Below, piece by piece: positions 1 through 8,341 of a stretch of 64,000 bases of DNA. The DNA is taken from positions 558,001 to 622,000 of the forward strand of contig CAWAPD010000001.1 of assembly GCA_963783865.1 (NCBI GenBank). Direction: 5' to 3'. Under the pieces are notes generated by a model, which worked only from the letters and a program-made list of their open reading frames with translations, was not told the origin of the DNA and ran no database searches. The DNA is from CAWAPD01 sp963783865 (lineage in GTDB: Bacteria; Actinomycetota; Thermoleophilia; UBA2241). Position 1 is the stretch's first letter. The number at the start of each line of letters is the position of its first letter. Both the position numbers and the translations under genes were made by a program.

Positions 1-314
1 AAGAGGAAGGTGACGTGCCGCAGCTTCTCGTCGGCACCGGTGAAGGGGTCGGCGGCGGCGATCGCGACCAGCCGCTCGGCCGTCAGCACCAGGACCCGGC
101 TGCGCACGCCGAACTCGCGGCCGAGCAGCTCCTCGATCGCCGCCGCATGCGCGGCCGGCTCGCCGTCAGCGGCCTCGAACACGACGTTGCCGCTCTGCAC
201 GTAGGTCCGCACGGCGCCATATCCAAGGCCCTCGAGCGCCCGCCGCAGGCCCGCCATCTCGACCTTGACGCCGCCGACGTTCACCGCCCTCAGCAGGGCG
301 ACGTAGCTTGCCAC
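1..314 (-). CDS. DUF1697 family protein (3' end outside window)
   Basis: The reading frame runs off base 1, so only the first 104 residues are present. The N-terminus reads ASYVALLRAVNVGG and is followed by VQSGNVVF, the two hallmark blocks of DUF1697, a family of small cytoplasmic proteins of about 180 residues without an agreed biochemical role. I start it at the GTG at 314-312 because an AGGAG lies about eight bases upstream; the next in-frame ATG would remove the conserved LLRAVNVGG block. It is divergent from the SRPBCC gene at 425, so the roughly 110 bases between them should carry both promoters. Confidence 0.85.
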   Translation of the reverse strand, partial: MASYVALLRAVNVGGVKVEMAGLRRALEGLGYGAVRTYVQSGNVVFEAADGEPAAHAAAIEELLGREFGVRSRVLVLTAERLVAIAAADPFTGADEKLRHVTFL

Positions 315-424
315 TTGCTTCTCCTTGCCGCCGTCACCCAGTCGTACCCGCCAGCGGTGACGGGAGCACCTGCGGTGGGTAAGCCGACCTCAGACCGCGA
401 GGAGCGACGCGAAAGGATGACGTG

Positions 425-910
425 ATGACCCAGACCAGGATCTCGGCCGACCCCGGCATCCCGGTGGTGGCCTACACGAGCGAGCTCGCGGCGCCGCGGG
501 CGCTCGTCTACCGCGCCTTCATCGACCCGGACCTCGTTGCACGCTGGCTGGGGCCGCGCCGCCTGACGACGACCATCGAGCTTTGGGAGCCGCGCGACGG
601 CGGCGCCTACCGGTTCGTGCAGCACGACGCCGACGGCAACGAGTACGCGTTCCGCGGCGAGTTCCGCGGCGACCCGTCGCCCGGTCGCATCGTCCAGACG
701 TTCGAGTACGAGGGTGCGCCCGGCCACGTGGCGCTGAACACGGCGAGCTTCGTCGAGCGCGGCGGCAGGACGCTGGTCAGCGTGAACTCGGTCTACGCCA
801 CGGTCGAGGAGCGCGACGCCGCCTACGAGACCGGCATGGCGCACGGCATCACGGAGTCGATGGAGCGGCTCGACGAGCTGCTGGCCGAGCTGCAGCGGAA
901 GGCGGCCTAG
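425..910 (+). CDS. SRPBCC (AHSA1-type) domain protein
   Basis: A 161-residue START-like fold protein, the usual size for the AHSA1 branch. The early block APRALVYRAF, the ARWLGP motif near residue 40 and the closing amphipathic helix (ESMERLDELLAEL) support the assignment. Family members have a deep hydrophobic cavity and bind small ligands; the ligand here cannot be read from sequence. AAAGGA lies about eight bases before the ATG at 425; a GTG one codon earlier is an alternative start. The stop overlaps the stop of the convergent ogt gene by four bases, with no terminator hairpin between them. Confidence 0.85.
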   Translation: MTQTRISADPGIPVVAYTSELAAPRALVYRAFIDPDLVARWLGPRRLTTTIELWEPRDGGAYRFVQHDADGNEYAFRGEFRGDPSPGRIVQTFEYEGAPGHVALNTASFVERGGRTLVSVNSVYATVEERDAAYETGMAHGITESMERLDELLAELQRKAA

Positions 911-1482
911 CGCTGGGTAAGGAGCGGCTGCTCGCGCTCCAGCGCGAGCAGCCGCTCCTTCATCGGCAGGCCGCCGCCGTAGCCGGTCAGGCGGCCGTCG
1001 GAGCCCACCACGCGGTGGCAGGGCACCACGATGGGCAGCGGATTGAGGCCGACGGTGCGGCCGACCGCGCGTTGCGCGGTCGGCCGCACGACCTCGCGGG
1101 CGATGTCCGAGTACGAGACCGTCTCGCCGTACGGGATCGCCGCCACCGCCTGCCACACGGCAATCTGGAAGGCGGTGCCTTCGACACGCATGGGAAGGTC
1201 GAAGGCATGCAGCGCGCCGGCGAAGTAAGCGGCGAGCTGCTCGGCCGCGTCGTCGAGCAGGTCGTCGGCGCCGCCGGCGGCCTCGGCCGCCGGCGGCGTC
1301 CCTCCGGACAGGTCGATGCCGACCAGCTCGCCGCCGTCGGCGATCAGCGTCAACGGGCCGAGCGGCGCGACGATGCGCCGCCAGCGCACCTCGGCGCCCG
1401 GCCTGGCGGCCGGCCTGTCGTTCGCCGGCATCGGACCCTTCGTCGAGCGGTCCTTACGGGGTAGCCGCCAGATCGTCGTCAT
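907..1482 (-). CDS. ogt: Methylated-DNA--protein-cysteine S-methyltransferase
   Basis: Suicide repair protein that moves a methyl group from O6-methylguanine to its own cysteine. The active-site motif PCHRV is at residues 154-158 (Cys155), preceded by the arginine-finger region QRAVGRTVG and followed by the closing GYGGGLPMKERLL block. At 191 residues it matches Ogt/MGMT length once a 30-40 residue proline/arginine-rich head is allowed for; an internal ATG at 1431 may be the true start. It lies divergently next to an Ada-AlkA fusion gene, forming an alkylation-repair locus. Ogt lacks the Ada regulatory domain, which is carried by the neighbour. Confidence 0.95.
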   Translation of the reverse strand: MTTIWRLPRKDRSTKGPMPANDRPAARPGAEVRWRRIVAPLGPLTLIADGGELVGIDLSGGTPPAAEAAGGADDLLDDAAEQLAAYFAGALHAFDLPMRVEGTAFQIAVWQAVAAIPYGETVSYSDIAREVVRPTAQRAVGRTVGLNPLPIVVPCHRVVGSDGRLTGYGGGLPMKERLLALEREQPLLTQR

Positions 1483-1522
1483 GGGTGTCCTCCTCGGTCA
1501 CCTGCGCACCAGCGCATGGTCT

Positions 1523-1536
1523 TGTTCAGTTGAACA
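1523..1536. promoter_or_regulatory. Palindrome between ogt and ada-alkA
   Basis: TGTTCA-GT-TGAACA is a perfect 6-bp-arm palindrome in the 193-base divergent gap between ogt and the Ada-AlkA gene. Its half-sites are arranged GTTC-N4-GAAC, the reverse of the Gram-positive LexA box (GAAC-N4-GTTC), so I do not call it an SOS box. An operator for the adjacent repair genes is inference from position. Confidence 0.35.
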
Positions 1537-1662
1537 TGGCCGCCAAGTGCCGACCACTGATGAAGATGATGCGCCCGACGGCACGCACGTTCCGGCGGGT
1601 TTCGGCCATGGACCGCCCGCAGTCCATGGCCGTTTCCCGCTAGTCTTGGTGGGCTCTGCGGG

Positions 1663-1668
1663 TACACT
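1663..1668 (+). promoter_or_regulatory. Candidate -10 element for ada-alkA (leaderless)
   Basis: TACACT ends eight bases before the ATG at 1676, where transcription would begin at or next to the start codon. No Shine-Dalgarno sequence is visible, which fits a leaderless mRNA. The -35 position (around 1640) is poor (CTAGTC), so an activator may be needed. Confidence 0.35.
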
Positions 1669-1675
1669 CCGGGAC

Positions 1676-3140
1676 ATGGCGATCCCCGATCCCGATACCT
1701 GCTTCAAGGCGATGCAGAGCCGCGACGCGCGGTTCGACGGCTGGTTCTACGTGGCCGTCTCGTCGACCGGCATCTACTGCCGCCCGAGCTGTCCGGCGAT
1801 GATGCCGCGGCGCGAGCACGTGACCTTCTACCCGACCGCGGCCGCCGCCCAGGCCGCCGGCTTCCGCGCCTGCCTGCGCTGCCGCCCCGACGCGTCGCCG
1901 GGTTCGCCGCAGTGGAACCTACGGGCCGACGCGGCCGGGCGCGCGATGCGTCTCATCGCCGACGGCGTCGTCGACCGTGACGGCGTCGACGGATTGGCGC
2001 AGCGCCTGGCGTATAGTCCGCGTCAGTTGCGCCGCCTGCTCCAGATCGAGCTCGGCGCGGGGCCGCTCGCGTTGGCGCGCGCGCAGCGCGCGCAGACTGC
2101 GCGGCTGCTGATCGAGACCACCGACCTGCCGTTCGCCGACGTCGCCTTCGCGGCCGGCTTCGCCAGCCTGCGCCAGTTCAACGACACCGTGCGCGAGGTG
2201 TACGCGCGCCCGCCGCGAGAGCTGCGTCGGCGGGCGCGCCGGCACGTGGAGCGACCCGGCGGCGACCCGTCGCCCGGCTCCATCACGCTGCGACTGCCGT
2301 ATCGGGAACCGTTCGACGCCGCCGGTCTCCTGCGCTTCTTCGCCGACCGCGCGGTCGCCGGGGTGGAAGAGGTCGTCGACGGCCGGCTGCTGCGGACGCT
2401 GCGCCTGCCGCACGGACCGGCCGTCGCGCGGCTCACGCCGCGCGACGGCCACATAGAGGCGGAGCTCCGCCTCACCGACCTGCGCGACCTGGCCGCGGCG
2501 GTCGGCCGCTGCCGCTCGTTGTTCGACCTCGATGCCGACCCGCGCGCCATCGACGCGGCGCTCGCGGAGGACCCGGTGCTGGCGCCGTCGGTCCGCCGGG
2601 CGCCCGGCAAGCGGGTGCCCGGCGCCGCCGACGGCGCCGAGATCGCCGTGCGCGCGGTGCTCGGGCAGCAGGTCTCGCTGGCCTCGGCGCGGGCCACGGC
2701 GGCCAAACTGGTCGACCAGCTTCGGCGAGCCGCTGGCGCAGCCGGACGGCTCGCTGACGGCGACCTTCCCCGCCGCCGAGGCGCTCGCCGAGGCCGACCC
2801 GGCCCGGTTGCCGATGCCGGCCGCCCGGGCGACGACAATCCGGACCCTCGGTCGCGCCGCAGCCGACGGCTCGCTCGATCTCAGTCGCGGCGCCGACCGC
2901 GACGAGACGCGGCGGCGTCTGCTGGAGATCCCGGGAATCGGCCCGTGGACCGCCGAGTACGTGGCGATGCGCGCGCTGGCCGACAGCGACGCCTTCCCCG
3001 CGACCGACCTCGGCATCCGGCGCGGGCTGGAGACCCTGCTCCAGCCGGCGAGCCCGACCGCCGCGGAACGGCTGTCGCAGCGCTGGCGCCCTTGGCGAGC
3101 CTACGCCGCGCAGCACCTCTGGAGCGTGCCGCACTCCTGA
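1676..3140 (+). pseudogene. alkA: Ada-AlkA fusion DNA glycosylase, broken by one frameshift
   Basis: Domains in order: an Ada-type zinc/methyl-acceptor domain with Cys35, Cys39, Cys66 and Cys69; an AraC-type helix-turn-helix (about 95-180); an AlkA N-terminal domain; and the glycosylase domain with helix-hairpin-helix IPGIGPWTAEYVAMRAL and the catalytic-Asp block FPATDLGIRRGL. The frame changes near base 2720: KLVDQ is read in one frame and FGEPLAQPDGS continues in the next, with one surplus base (or two missing). Both halves are intact in sequence, so either the mutation is recent or the base call is wrong. The fused Ada domain would sense methyl phosphotriesters and the glycosylase would excise 3-methyladenine. 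Transcription is divergent from ogt. Confidence 0.88.
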
Positions 3141-3160
3141 TGCGTACCCGACAACGAGAA

Positions 3161-3200
3161 AGGGGCGGGGGTGCGGGCGTCCGCCCGCACCCCCGCCCCT
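3161..3200. terminator. GC-rich bidirectional hairpin terminator
   Basis: Perfect 19-bp inverted repeat (3161-3179 with 3182-3200) around a two-base centre, with G-rich left arm AGGGGCGGGGGTGCGGGCG. It lies between the convergent ada-alkA and zinc-ribbon genes and has no T-tract. It belongs to a family of similar hairpins in this window. Confidence 0.75.
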
Positions 3201-3214
3201 CACACACTCGAATC

Positions 3215-3742
3215 CTAGAACGCCCCCCACTTCTGCTCGCCGGGGATGTAGTAGGACGGGCAGAGGAAGCGGAACATGTTGGCCACCTTGTGGGCGCGCT
3301 CCAGATGCTCCTCCGACTTGGCGTGCTCGGCCTTGAGCTTGTCGCCGAAGACCTCGTCGAAGTACGCCGCGGCAGCCGCCTGGCGCTCTTCATCACTCGA
3401 GAAGTCGGTGCGGATCGTGCGCAGCTCGCCGGGGTCCAGCCAGTAGCCGCCGCACTCGGGGCACTCGTCGACGGTCACGTCGCGCTTCACGCTGAAGAAG
3501 TGCCGCTTCAGCTGGATCTTGTCCGTGCACTGCGGGCAGTGCAGAGGCCCGGGATCGATCGTCACGCCCGGCACCCGCGAGATGTCGAGCAGCGCCTCGC
3601 CGGCCGCCTCCTTGGGCTCGTCGAACCGCTGCAGCTCCATCCACGTGAACCAGATGCCGCCGCAGCCGTGGTCGCAGACGTACACGGTGACGCCGCCGGC
3701 CTCCTTGGGATCGAGCTGATGGTGGCACGCGGGGCAATCCAT
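3215..3742 (-). CDS. TFIIB-type zinc-ribbon protein
   Basis: A 175-residue protein with two zinc ribbons. The first is CPAC near the N-terminus followed by CDHGCGGIWF (zf-TFIIB consensus with its conserved G-IW); the second is CPQC near residue 70 followed by CPECGGYWLDPGEL. The rest is a charged alpha-helical tail. zf-TFIIB proteins of bacteria are small cytoplasmic proteins of unsettled role; nucleic-acid or protein binding is the family expectation. It sits downstream of the M48-like gene on the same strand, with that gene's terminator between them, so it is probably a separate unit. Confidence 0.85.
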   Translation of the reverse strand: MDCPACHHQLDPKEAGGVTVYVCDHGCGGIWFTWMELQRFDEPKEAAGEALLDISRVPGVTIDPGPLHCPQCTDKIQLKRHFFSVKRDVTVDECPECGGYWLDPGELRTIRTDFSSDEERQAAAAAYFDEVFGDKLKAEHAKSEEHLERAHKVANMFRFLCPSYYIPGEQKWGAF

Positions 3743-3828
3743 GAGGAACTCCCTTCGCTGGTCATGCGGTCTGCTGAGACTTCATCGGCCGGACGCCGCG
3801 AAAAGCATAGTCCCGGGCCCGTGCCGGG

Positions 3829-3877
3829 CGAAGGGACGGGGGCGCCGTCAGGGTGCGCCGGCGCCCCCGTCCCTTCG
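3829..3877. terminator. GC-rich hairpin terminator of the M48-like gene
   Basis: Perfect 19-bp stem (3829-3847 with 3859-3877) and an 11-base loop, beginning five bases past the stop of the minus-strand gene at 3882. No T-run follows. Confidence 0.7.
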
Positions 3878-3881
3878 CCCC

Positions 3882-4868
3882 TTACGCCGCCAGAGGCGCC
3901 AGCCGGTCGACCCGCTGCTTGATCGGCGGCTGCAGCGGGCCCCCCTTGTCGTCGGACCACGGCCGCACGCGCAGCTCGGGCGGGCCCGTCATCGTCGTCG
4001 GGTACTGGGGGTCGACGAACGCGAGCATCGCCATGTCCTCGGGCAGGCCGGAGCTCTCGTTCGGGTCCTTGTAGATCTTCTCGAGCGCATCGATCAGCGC
4101 CTGCGGGTCGCGCACCAGCGTGACGCCGACGTGGTCGGCCAGCAGCACGCGGCTGCGCGAGACCCTGCGCGACCAGAAGATGGCCGGGTAGTAGCAGAGC
4201 AGCGCCGCCGGCATCAGCGACCGGGTCTGCATGACGTACCCGAGCGCCGCCACGTTGCCGGCCAGCACCGAGGCGAACCGCAGGTCGCCTCCGACGGCTC
4301 GCGCCACCAGGTGGCCGATGACCGCCTCGAGCTCGTCGCGTTCGAGGAGCTGGAGCAGCCCGGTGGTGACGACGATCTGCGGCACCCGCGGCGATCCGAC
4401 GATGAACCCGTTCGGGGCGCGGTCGTCGATCACCCCCAGCATCGGCAGCCGGATGCCGGCAGCGACCGCCATCTCCTCGAGGATGTCCGACAGGCGTGCC
4501 TCCTCGGCCGAGCTCGGGTCGCGCGAGCGGAGCTGGCGCAGCACCAGGCGTTCGGGCCGCAGCACGCACCAGGCCAGCCAGGGCAGGTAGATGACGCAGC
4601 AGATGCCGACGGCGATGGCCACGATGACGATCTCGACGCGGAGCCTGCTCACGCCCCAAAGCAGCGTGAAGATCTCGCCGTACACGGCGCCGAGGAACAG
4701 CGCGGCCGCGAGCCCGACGATGAAGCCGACGGCGACGATGGTCAGGCATTGCATGGTGACGGCCAGCAGCGACCGGCGGCGGGCCGACCTGACCTGGTCC
4801 AACAGGTCGGCCGGCATGCGAGAGGCCGGCGGCAGCGTGCCGATGGTGGTGTCGACTGGCCCGGACAT
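3882..4868 (-). CDS. M48-like membrane protein with degenerate active site
   Basis: About 328 residues with two hydrophobic segments (roughly 38-62 and 80-103), as in HtpX-like M48 metalloproteases. The M48 landmarks PNGFIVG, VVTTGLL and RDELEAVIGH are all recognisable. Where the zinc motif HEXXH should be, the sequence reads HLVAR (about residues 186-190): the general-base Glu and the second zinc His are missing, and the distal Glu ligand region reads SRVLLADHVG. I infer a catalytically dead homologue, perhaps a binding or regulatory protein. GTG at 4871 is an alternative start. A frameshift artefact is unlikely because homology continues on both sides in one frame. Confidence 0.75.
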   Translation of the reverse strand: MSGPVDTTIGTLPPASRMPADLLDQVRSARRRSLLAVTMQCLTIVAVGFIVGLAAALFLGAVYGEIFTLLWGVSRLRVEIVIVAIAVGICCVIYLPWLAWCVLRPERLVLRQLRSRDPSSAEEARLSDILEEMAVAAGIRLPMLGVIDDRAPNGFIVGSPRVPQIVVTTGLLQLLERDELEAVIGHLVARAVGGDLRFASVLAGNVAALGYVMQTRSLMPAALLCYYPAIFWSRRVSRSRVLLADHVGVTLVRDPQALIDALEKIYKDPNESSGLPEDMAMLAFVDPQYPTTMTGPPELRVRPWSDDKGGPLQPPIKQRVDRLAPLAA

Positions 4869-4925
4869 CACGACGAACGGTATCGGCTGCTCAGCGTCGA
4901 AAGAACAGCCCCTGGCCGGAGGCGC

Positions 4926-5495
4926 TCAGTAGTGCTCGTGCCGCGGCGCGACGACGAACGGGCGCGTCTTGCCCCTGACGGGCCAGACGAGGGCGAACCC
5001 GAGATACGCCGCGCCGACGAACAGCGCCGGCCAGCCCAACGACACCCCGGAGTACACGTCCCTCGGCGTGCTGATGCTTGCGACCAGCCGGGAAGCCACC
5101 GTGGACTGCGCCGTGACGACCAGCCGCCGTTCTCCCCACACGGCGCCGACCGTATCGGTCGACGGACCGGGCGCGAGGGTCGAGAAGTCGAAGGAGCCGG
5201 CAGGTCCATACTTGCGGTCCGGCAGCCACAGGCGCCACGCGACGTACCCGATGACGGTCCTCTCCCCGCCCGGCGGCACGACCGGCTCGAGGCTGGCGCG
5301 GACCGTCGACTCGGCTCCGTGGAAGCGCGCGGGCGCCGACACGAAGGACTCACGCGGCGCGTTTGCCCTGATGACCCCGGTCACGGTCAGGGTGCGGAGA
5401 TGCCACGGGCCGAGCGGGCCGATGGTGAAGGCCCACGAGGCCAGAAGGATGGCGGTGAAGCCCAACGCCATCCATGGGGACAGCAGTCGCTTCAT
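4926..5495 (-). CDS. Membrane-anchored protein of unknown function
   Basis: 189 residues; not recognised. One hydrophobic segment lies near the N-terminus (about 10-28) and another near the C-terminus (about 151-170), with a 120-residue strand-rich region between them that contains GYVAWRLWLPD. The layout suggests an extracytoplasmic domain held by two membrane helices. It ends 55 bases before the M48-like gene on the same strand, so the two could share a transcript and act together. The call rests on coding character and topology only. Confidence 0.6.
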   Translation of the reverse strand: MKRLLSPWMALGFTAILLASWAFTIGPLGPWHLRTLTVTGVIRANAPRESFVSAPARFHGAESTVRASLEPVVPPGGERTVIGYVAWRLWLPDRKYGPAGSFDFSTLAPGPSTDTVGAVWGERRLVVTAQSTVASRLVASISTPRDVYSGVSLGWPALFVGAAYLGFALVWPVRGKTRPFVVAPRHEHY

Positions 5496-5541
5496 ACGAA
5501 GAGTCTACTCCCAGCCATCGGTCACGCGCGGGGAGCGGAGA

Positions 5542-5582
5542 GGGGCGGGGGAGCGCGGCCAAGCCGCCCGCTCCCCCGCCCC
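5542..5582. repeat. GC-rich hairpin in a divergent gap
   Basis: 14-bp stem GGGGCGGGGGAGCG (5542-5555) with 5569-5582, plus an inner CGGC/GCCG. It is the same type as the terminator hairpins but lies upstream of two divergently transcribed genes (starts at 5495 and 5669), where neither gene ends. Confidence 0.6.
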
Positions 5583-5668
5583 CATCCTCACCCCGCAACT
5601 CCAACGGCGTCTGGCCCCCGGGACCCGGGGAACCCCCTTTGGTCGGACAACGTACGAAGGAGGAGAAC

Positions 5669-5989
5669 ATGAGCCGCTATCTCATTGAGGGTACCTACAC
5701 GGCCGCCGGGGCGAAAGGACTACTCGCCCAGGGCGGCACCAGCCGCAAGGCGCAGATCGACGGGCTGTTCAAGGAGCTCGGCGGGTCGATGGAGGCGTTC
5801 TACTGGGCGTTCGGCGACACGGACTTCTACATCATCGGCGATGTGCCCGACCAGGCGACGGCCGCCGCGATCGGCCTGACGGTCTCGGGAGCCGGCGCGG
5901 TCCGGATCCGCACGACGGTGCTGCTCACGGCCGAGGACATCGACAAAGCCAAGGGCAAGAAGGTGCCGTACACGGTCCCCGGCGCCTGA
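5669..5989 (+). CDS. GYD domain protein
   Basis: 106 residues. The family-like opening is MSRYLIEGTYTAAGAKGLLA, followed by the SRKAQID block and the core YWAFGDTDFYIIGDVPD, which matches GYD proteins (small alpha/beta barrel-like proteins, often near 100 residues, function unknown). AAGGAGG ends about seven bases before the ATG at 5669, a strong ribosome-binding site. It stands alone: a hairpin precedes it and a 21-bp-stem terminator follows its stop. Confidence 0.85.
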   Translation: MSRYLIEGTYTAAGAKGLLAQGGTSRKAQIDGLFKELGGSMEAFYWAFGDTDFYIIGDVPDQATAAAIGLTVSGAGAVRIRTTVLLTAEDIDKAKGKKVPYTVPGA

Positions 5990-6003
5990 GCAAAGCGAGC
6001 ATG

Positions 6004-6046
6004 GGGCGGGGGAGGCGGGCGGCGTCGCCGCCCGCCTCCCCCGCCC
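6004..6046. terminator. GC-rich bidirectional hairpin terminator
   Basis: The longest perfect stem of the family: 21 bp (6004-6024 with 6026-6046) around a single central base, between the convergent GYD and flavodoxin genes. Confidence 0.75.
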
Positions 6047-6089
6047 ACACTTGGAGCGGCGATCGGGGGTGAGGCAGAGGTTCGAGCCC

Positions 6090-6704
6090 CTACTCTTCGC
6101 TGAACAGCACGGCGGGCAGCTCGCGAGCCCACTCGCGGACCGCGTCGAAGTGCCGGCCGTCGCCGGGAGTGGCGCCGATGACGAGCAGTACGAACGCCTT
6201 CTCGAACAGGTTCATCGTCGTCAGGTCCGTCGACCCGGCGAAGAACGCGGCCTGCCGGGGGCGTACCGGCGCAGTCTTCTTGAGAACATCGCCGAGATAG
6301 TGCGACGGCAGCGCGTACCGCTCGCGGTAGCGGAGCTTGCCGGGCCGCTTCGGTGCCTTGACCAGCCAGGAGTCCTTGACGACCGGGACCCCCTCGACCG
6401 CGTCGGCGCCGTCCTGGGTGAGCGAAGCCGCGGTGATGAAGTAGGCGACCGGTAGCGACGCCAGCGCCTCGCGCTGTGCCTTGATCCAGCGCATGGCGTC
6501 CTTGTGCCAGCCGAAGATCATCGGCCCGCCGACGACGGCGGCGTCGAACCCCTCGGGCGGGCCGGCATCGGCTGCGCGGCGCACCTCTGCTTCGCAGCCG
6601 GCGCCGCGCAGCTCCTCGGCGACCGCGTCGGCGATCGCGATGGTCGACTCGTGGCGGGTCGCGCAGACGACCAGCACACGCTTGCCTTCGGCTTCTGTCC
6701 CCAC
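6090..6704 (-). CDS. Flavodoxin-domain protein
   Basis: 204 residues. The start RVLVVCATRHESTIAIADAV is the flavodoxin first strand and FMN phosphate loop (T-R-H-E-S-T), and AAVVGGPMIFGWHKDAMRWI is the second FMN-contacting region seen in menaquinone-dependent protoporphyrinogen oxidase (HemG)-like flavodoxins. It probably carries FMN and serves as an electron carrier or quinone-linked oxidoreductase in the cytoplasm. No heme genes are adjacent, so the HemG role is only one possibility. It is transcribed alone, after the terminator of the FAD oxidase. Confidence 0.8.
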   Translation of the reverse strand: MGTEAEGKRVLVVCATRHESTIAIADAVAEELRGAGCEAEVRRAADAGPPEGFDAAVVGGPMIFGWHKDAMRWIKAQREALASLPVAYFITAASLTQDGADAVEGVPVVKDSWLVKAPKRPGKLRYRERYALPSHYLGDVLKKTAPVRPRQAAFFAGSTDLTTMNLFEKAFVLLVIGATPGDGRHFDAVREWARELPAVLFSEE

Positions 6705-6789
6705 GTCGACTCCTCTCGCTCGCCGCCGTCACCGGGACTTTCTCACCACGATGGGGCCGGCGGCAACGCCCCCTGAGTCACAAGCTCAC

Positions 6790-6830
6790 GCGGGGCGGGG
6801 GTGGCGGCACAGCCGCCACCCCCGCCCCGC
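6790..6830. terminator. GC-rich hairpin terminator of the FAD oxidase gene
   Basis: Perfect 19-bp stem (6790-6808 with 6812-6830) and loop ACA, starting 22 bases past the stop of the minus-strand gene at 6853. Confidence 0.75.
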
Positions 6831-6852
6831 CATCACGTACTACGCTATCCGC

Positions 6853-8250
6853 TCAGGCGGCCTCGACCTTGCGACCACCAGCCTGCGGGTCGATGTTCTG
6901 GTTGAGGTGGAACAGGTTGTCCGGGTCGTACTTCCGCTTCACGTCGACCAACCGGTCGTAGTTGCCCCGGTAGTTGGCCCGGATCTTGCCCTGGTCGTCG
7001 CCCGACAGGAAGTTCACGTACGCCCCCGCCTCGGAGTGCGGAGCCAGGGCCGCGTAGTAGCTCTTCACCCACTCGGTGTTGGCGGCGTTGTCGGCGGGGT
7101 CGGGCCACATGCCGGCGATGACGGTCGCGAAGTTGGCGTCGCGGTAGCCGAACGCCGTCGCATCCGACGGCACGCGCTGGACGGCGCCGTCGATCGGGTA
7201 GATGTGCATCGCGCAGTTCATGGTCGGGATCTTCGGCCCATGCTCGAGATGAGCGGCGATCGCCCCATCGGTGAGCTCCTTGACGAAAGCGGCCTTCCAG
7301 TAGTGCTGCAGGCCGGGCGGGACCAGGCCGTCGAAGGCCGCGTTCAGCGCCGGGTAGGGCATCGGTCCCACGAACTCCGCCACCACGGGCGCGACGTCGT
7401 GGATGGGCTTGAGGGCGCGCTCGCCCTCCGCGATCGGCCCGGCCCAGGCGGCCACGATGATGATGAACGTGTCGCCGTGGCGATCCTCCGGGATGAAGGG
7501 CAGTGGCGGTGCGACCTGAAAGGCGGGGAACCCACCGATCTCTTCGGGGGCGCTGCTGATGAACTCGCGGTAGAAGCGCAGCACCGTCTCGGCCTGGTCC
7601 AGCTCGAAGAAGATGGGCCCGCCGTAGACGTCCTTTACGGGATGCAGCCTGTACTCGAAGGAGGTGACGACGCCGAAGTTGCCGCCGCCGCCGCGCAGGG
7701 CCCAGAAGAGATCCTCGTTCTCCTTCTCGCTGGCCACCAGCAGACGCCCATCAGCCGTCACCACATCGGCCGATATGAGGTTGTCGATCGTGAGGCCGAA
7801 CTTGCGCGCCAGATACCCCATGCCACCGCCCAGCGTGATCCCGCCGATCCCGGTCGTCGAGATGATGCCGCCGGTGGTGGCCAGGCCGAAGGCGTGGGTG
7901 GCGTGGTTGAGGTCGCCCAGGGTCGCGCCGCCGGCGGCGCGCGCCGTACGCCGCTGCGCATCGACGCGCACCCCGCGCATGCCCACGAGGTCGATGACGA
8001 CGCCGTCGTCGCAGGTGCCGAAGCCAGGCACGCTGTGGCCGCCGCCGCGGACGGCCAGATCCACGTTGTTCTCGCGAGCGAAGTCGACGGCCGCCATGAC
8101 GTCGCCCGCGTCGCTGGCCTTGACGATCACGCGTGGCCGCCGGTCGATCATGGCGTTGTAGACCCGGCGCGCCTCTTCGTAGGCCTCGTCATCGGAAGTG
8201 ATGATCTCGCCGCGCACCCTCTCGCGCAGCTTGTCGATGCCCTCGCCCAT
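6853..8250 (-). CDS. FAD-binding oxidoreductase (berberine-bridge/6-HDNO type)
   Basis: 465 residues from the ATG at 8250, which has AGGAGG seven bases upstream; a longer start at 8268 would overlap that site. The PCMH FAD domain has RGGGHSVPG with His72, the usual covalent FAD anchor, and the GGITLGGGMGYL loop. The C-terminus carries the BBE signature NYDRLVDVKRKYDPDNLF. The second anchor, the cysteine that makes many relatives bicovalent, is absent: that segment reads GGIISTTGIGG. Expected role: oxidation of an alcohol, sugar or alkaloid-like substrate with O2 as acceptor. The substrate cannot be told. Confidence 0.88.
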   Translation of the reverse strand: MGEGIDKLRERVRGEIITSDDEAYEEARRVYNAMIDRRPRVIVKASDAGDVMAAVDFARENNVDLAVRGGGHSVPGFGTCDDGVVIDLVGMRGVRVDAQRRTARAAGGATLGDLNHATHAFGLATTGGIISTTGIGGITLGGGMGYLARKFGLTIDNLISADVVTADGRLLVASEKENEDLFWALRGGGGNFGVVTSFEYRLHPVKDVYGGPIFFELDQAETVLRFYREFISSAPEEIGGFPAFQVAPPLPFIPEDRHGDTFIIIVAAWAGPIAEGERALKPIHDVAPVVAEFVGPMPYPALNAAFDGLVPPGLQHYWKAAFVKELTDGAIAAHLEHGPKIPTMNCAMHIYPIDGAVQRVPSDATAFGYRDANFATVIAGMWPDPADNAANTEWVKSYYAALAPHSEAGAYVNFLSGDDQGKIRANYRGNYDRLVDVKRKYDPDNLFHLNQNIDPQAGGRKVEAA

Positions 8251-8341
8251 CCCTCGACCCTCCTGCATCGCCGTCCGTCCGGATAGATGCCTCCTTCCCC
8301 ACGTGACTCCCGGTGAGTCGGCCGGGCCGTTGCGAAGTCGC

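Noticed and set aside
1523..1536. LexA/SOS box at the ogt/ada-alkA gap
   Set aside because: The half-sites are GTTC-N4-GAAC; the Gram-positive LexA box is GAAC-N4-GTTC. I keep it only as an unnamed palindrome.
1316..3922. A continuous 868-codon plus-strand frame
   Set aside because: Only 1676-2720 is real protein (Ada-AlkA). The rest is the shadow of the zinc-ribbon gene on the minus strand and of alkA's second half; its late sequence has no motif and a random composition.
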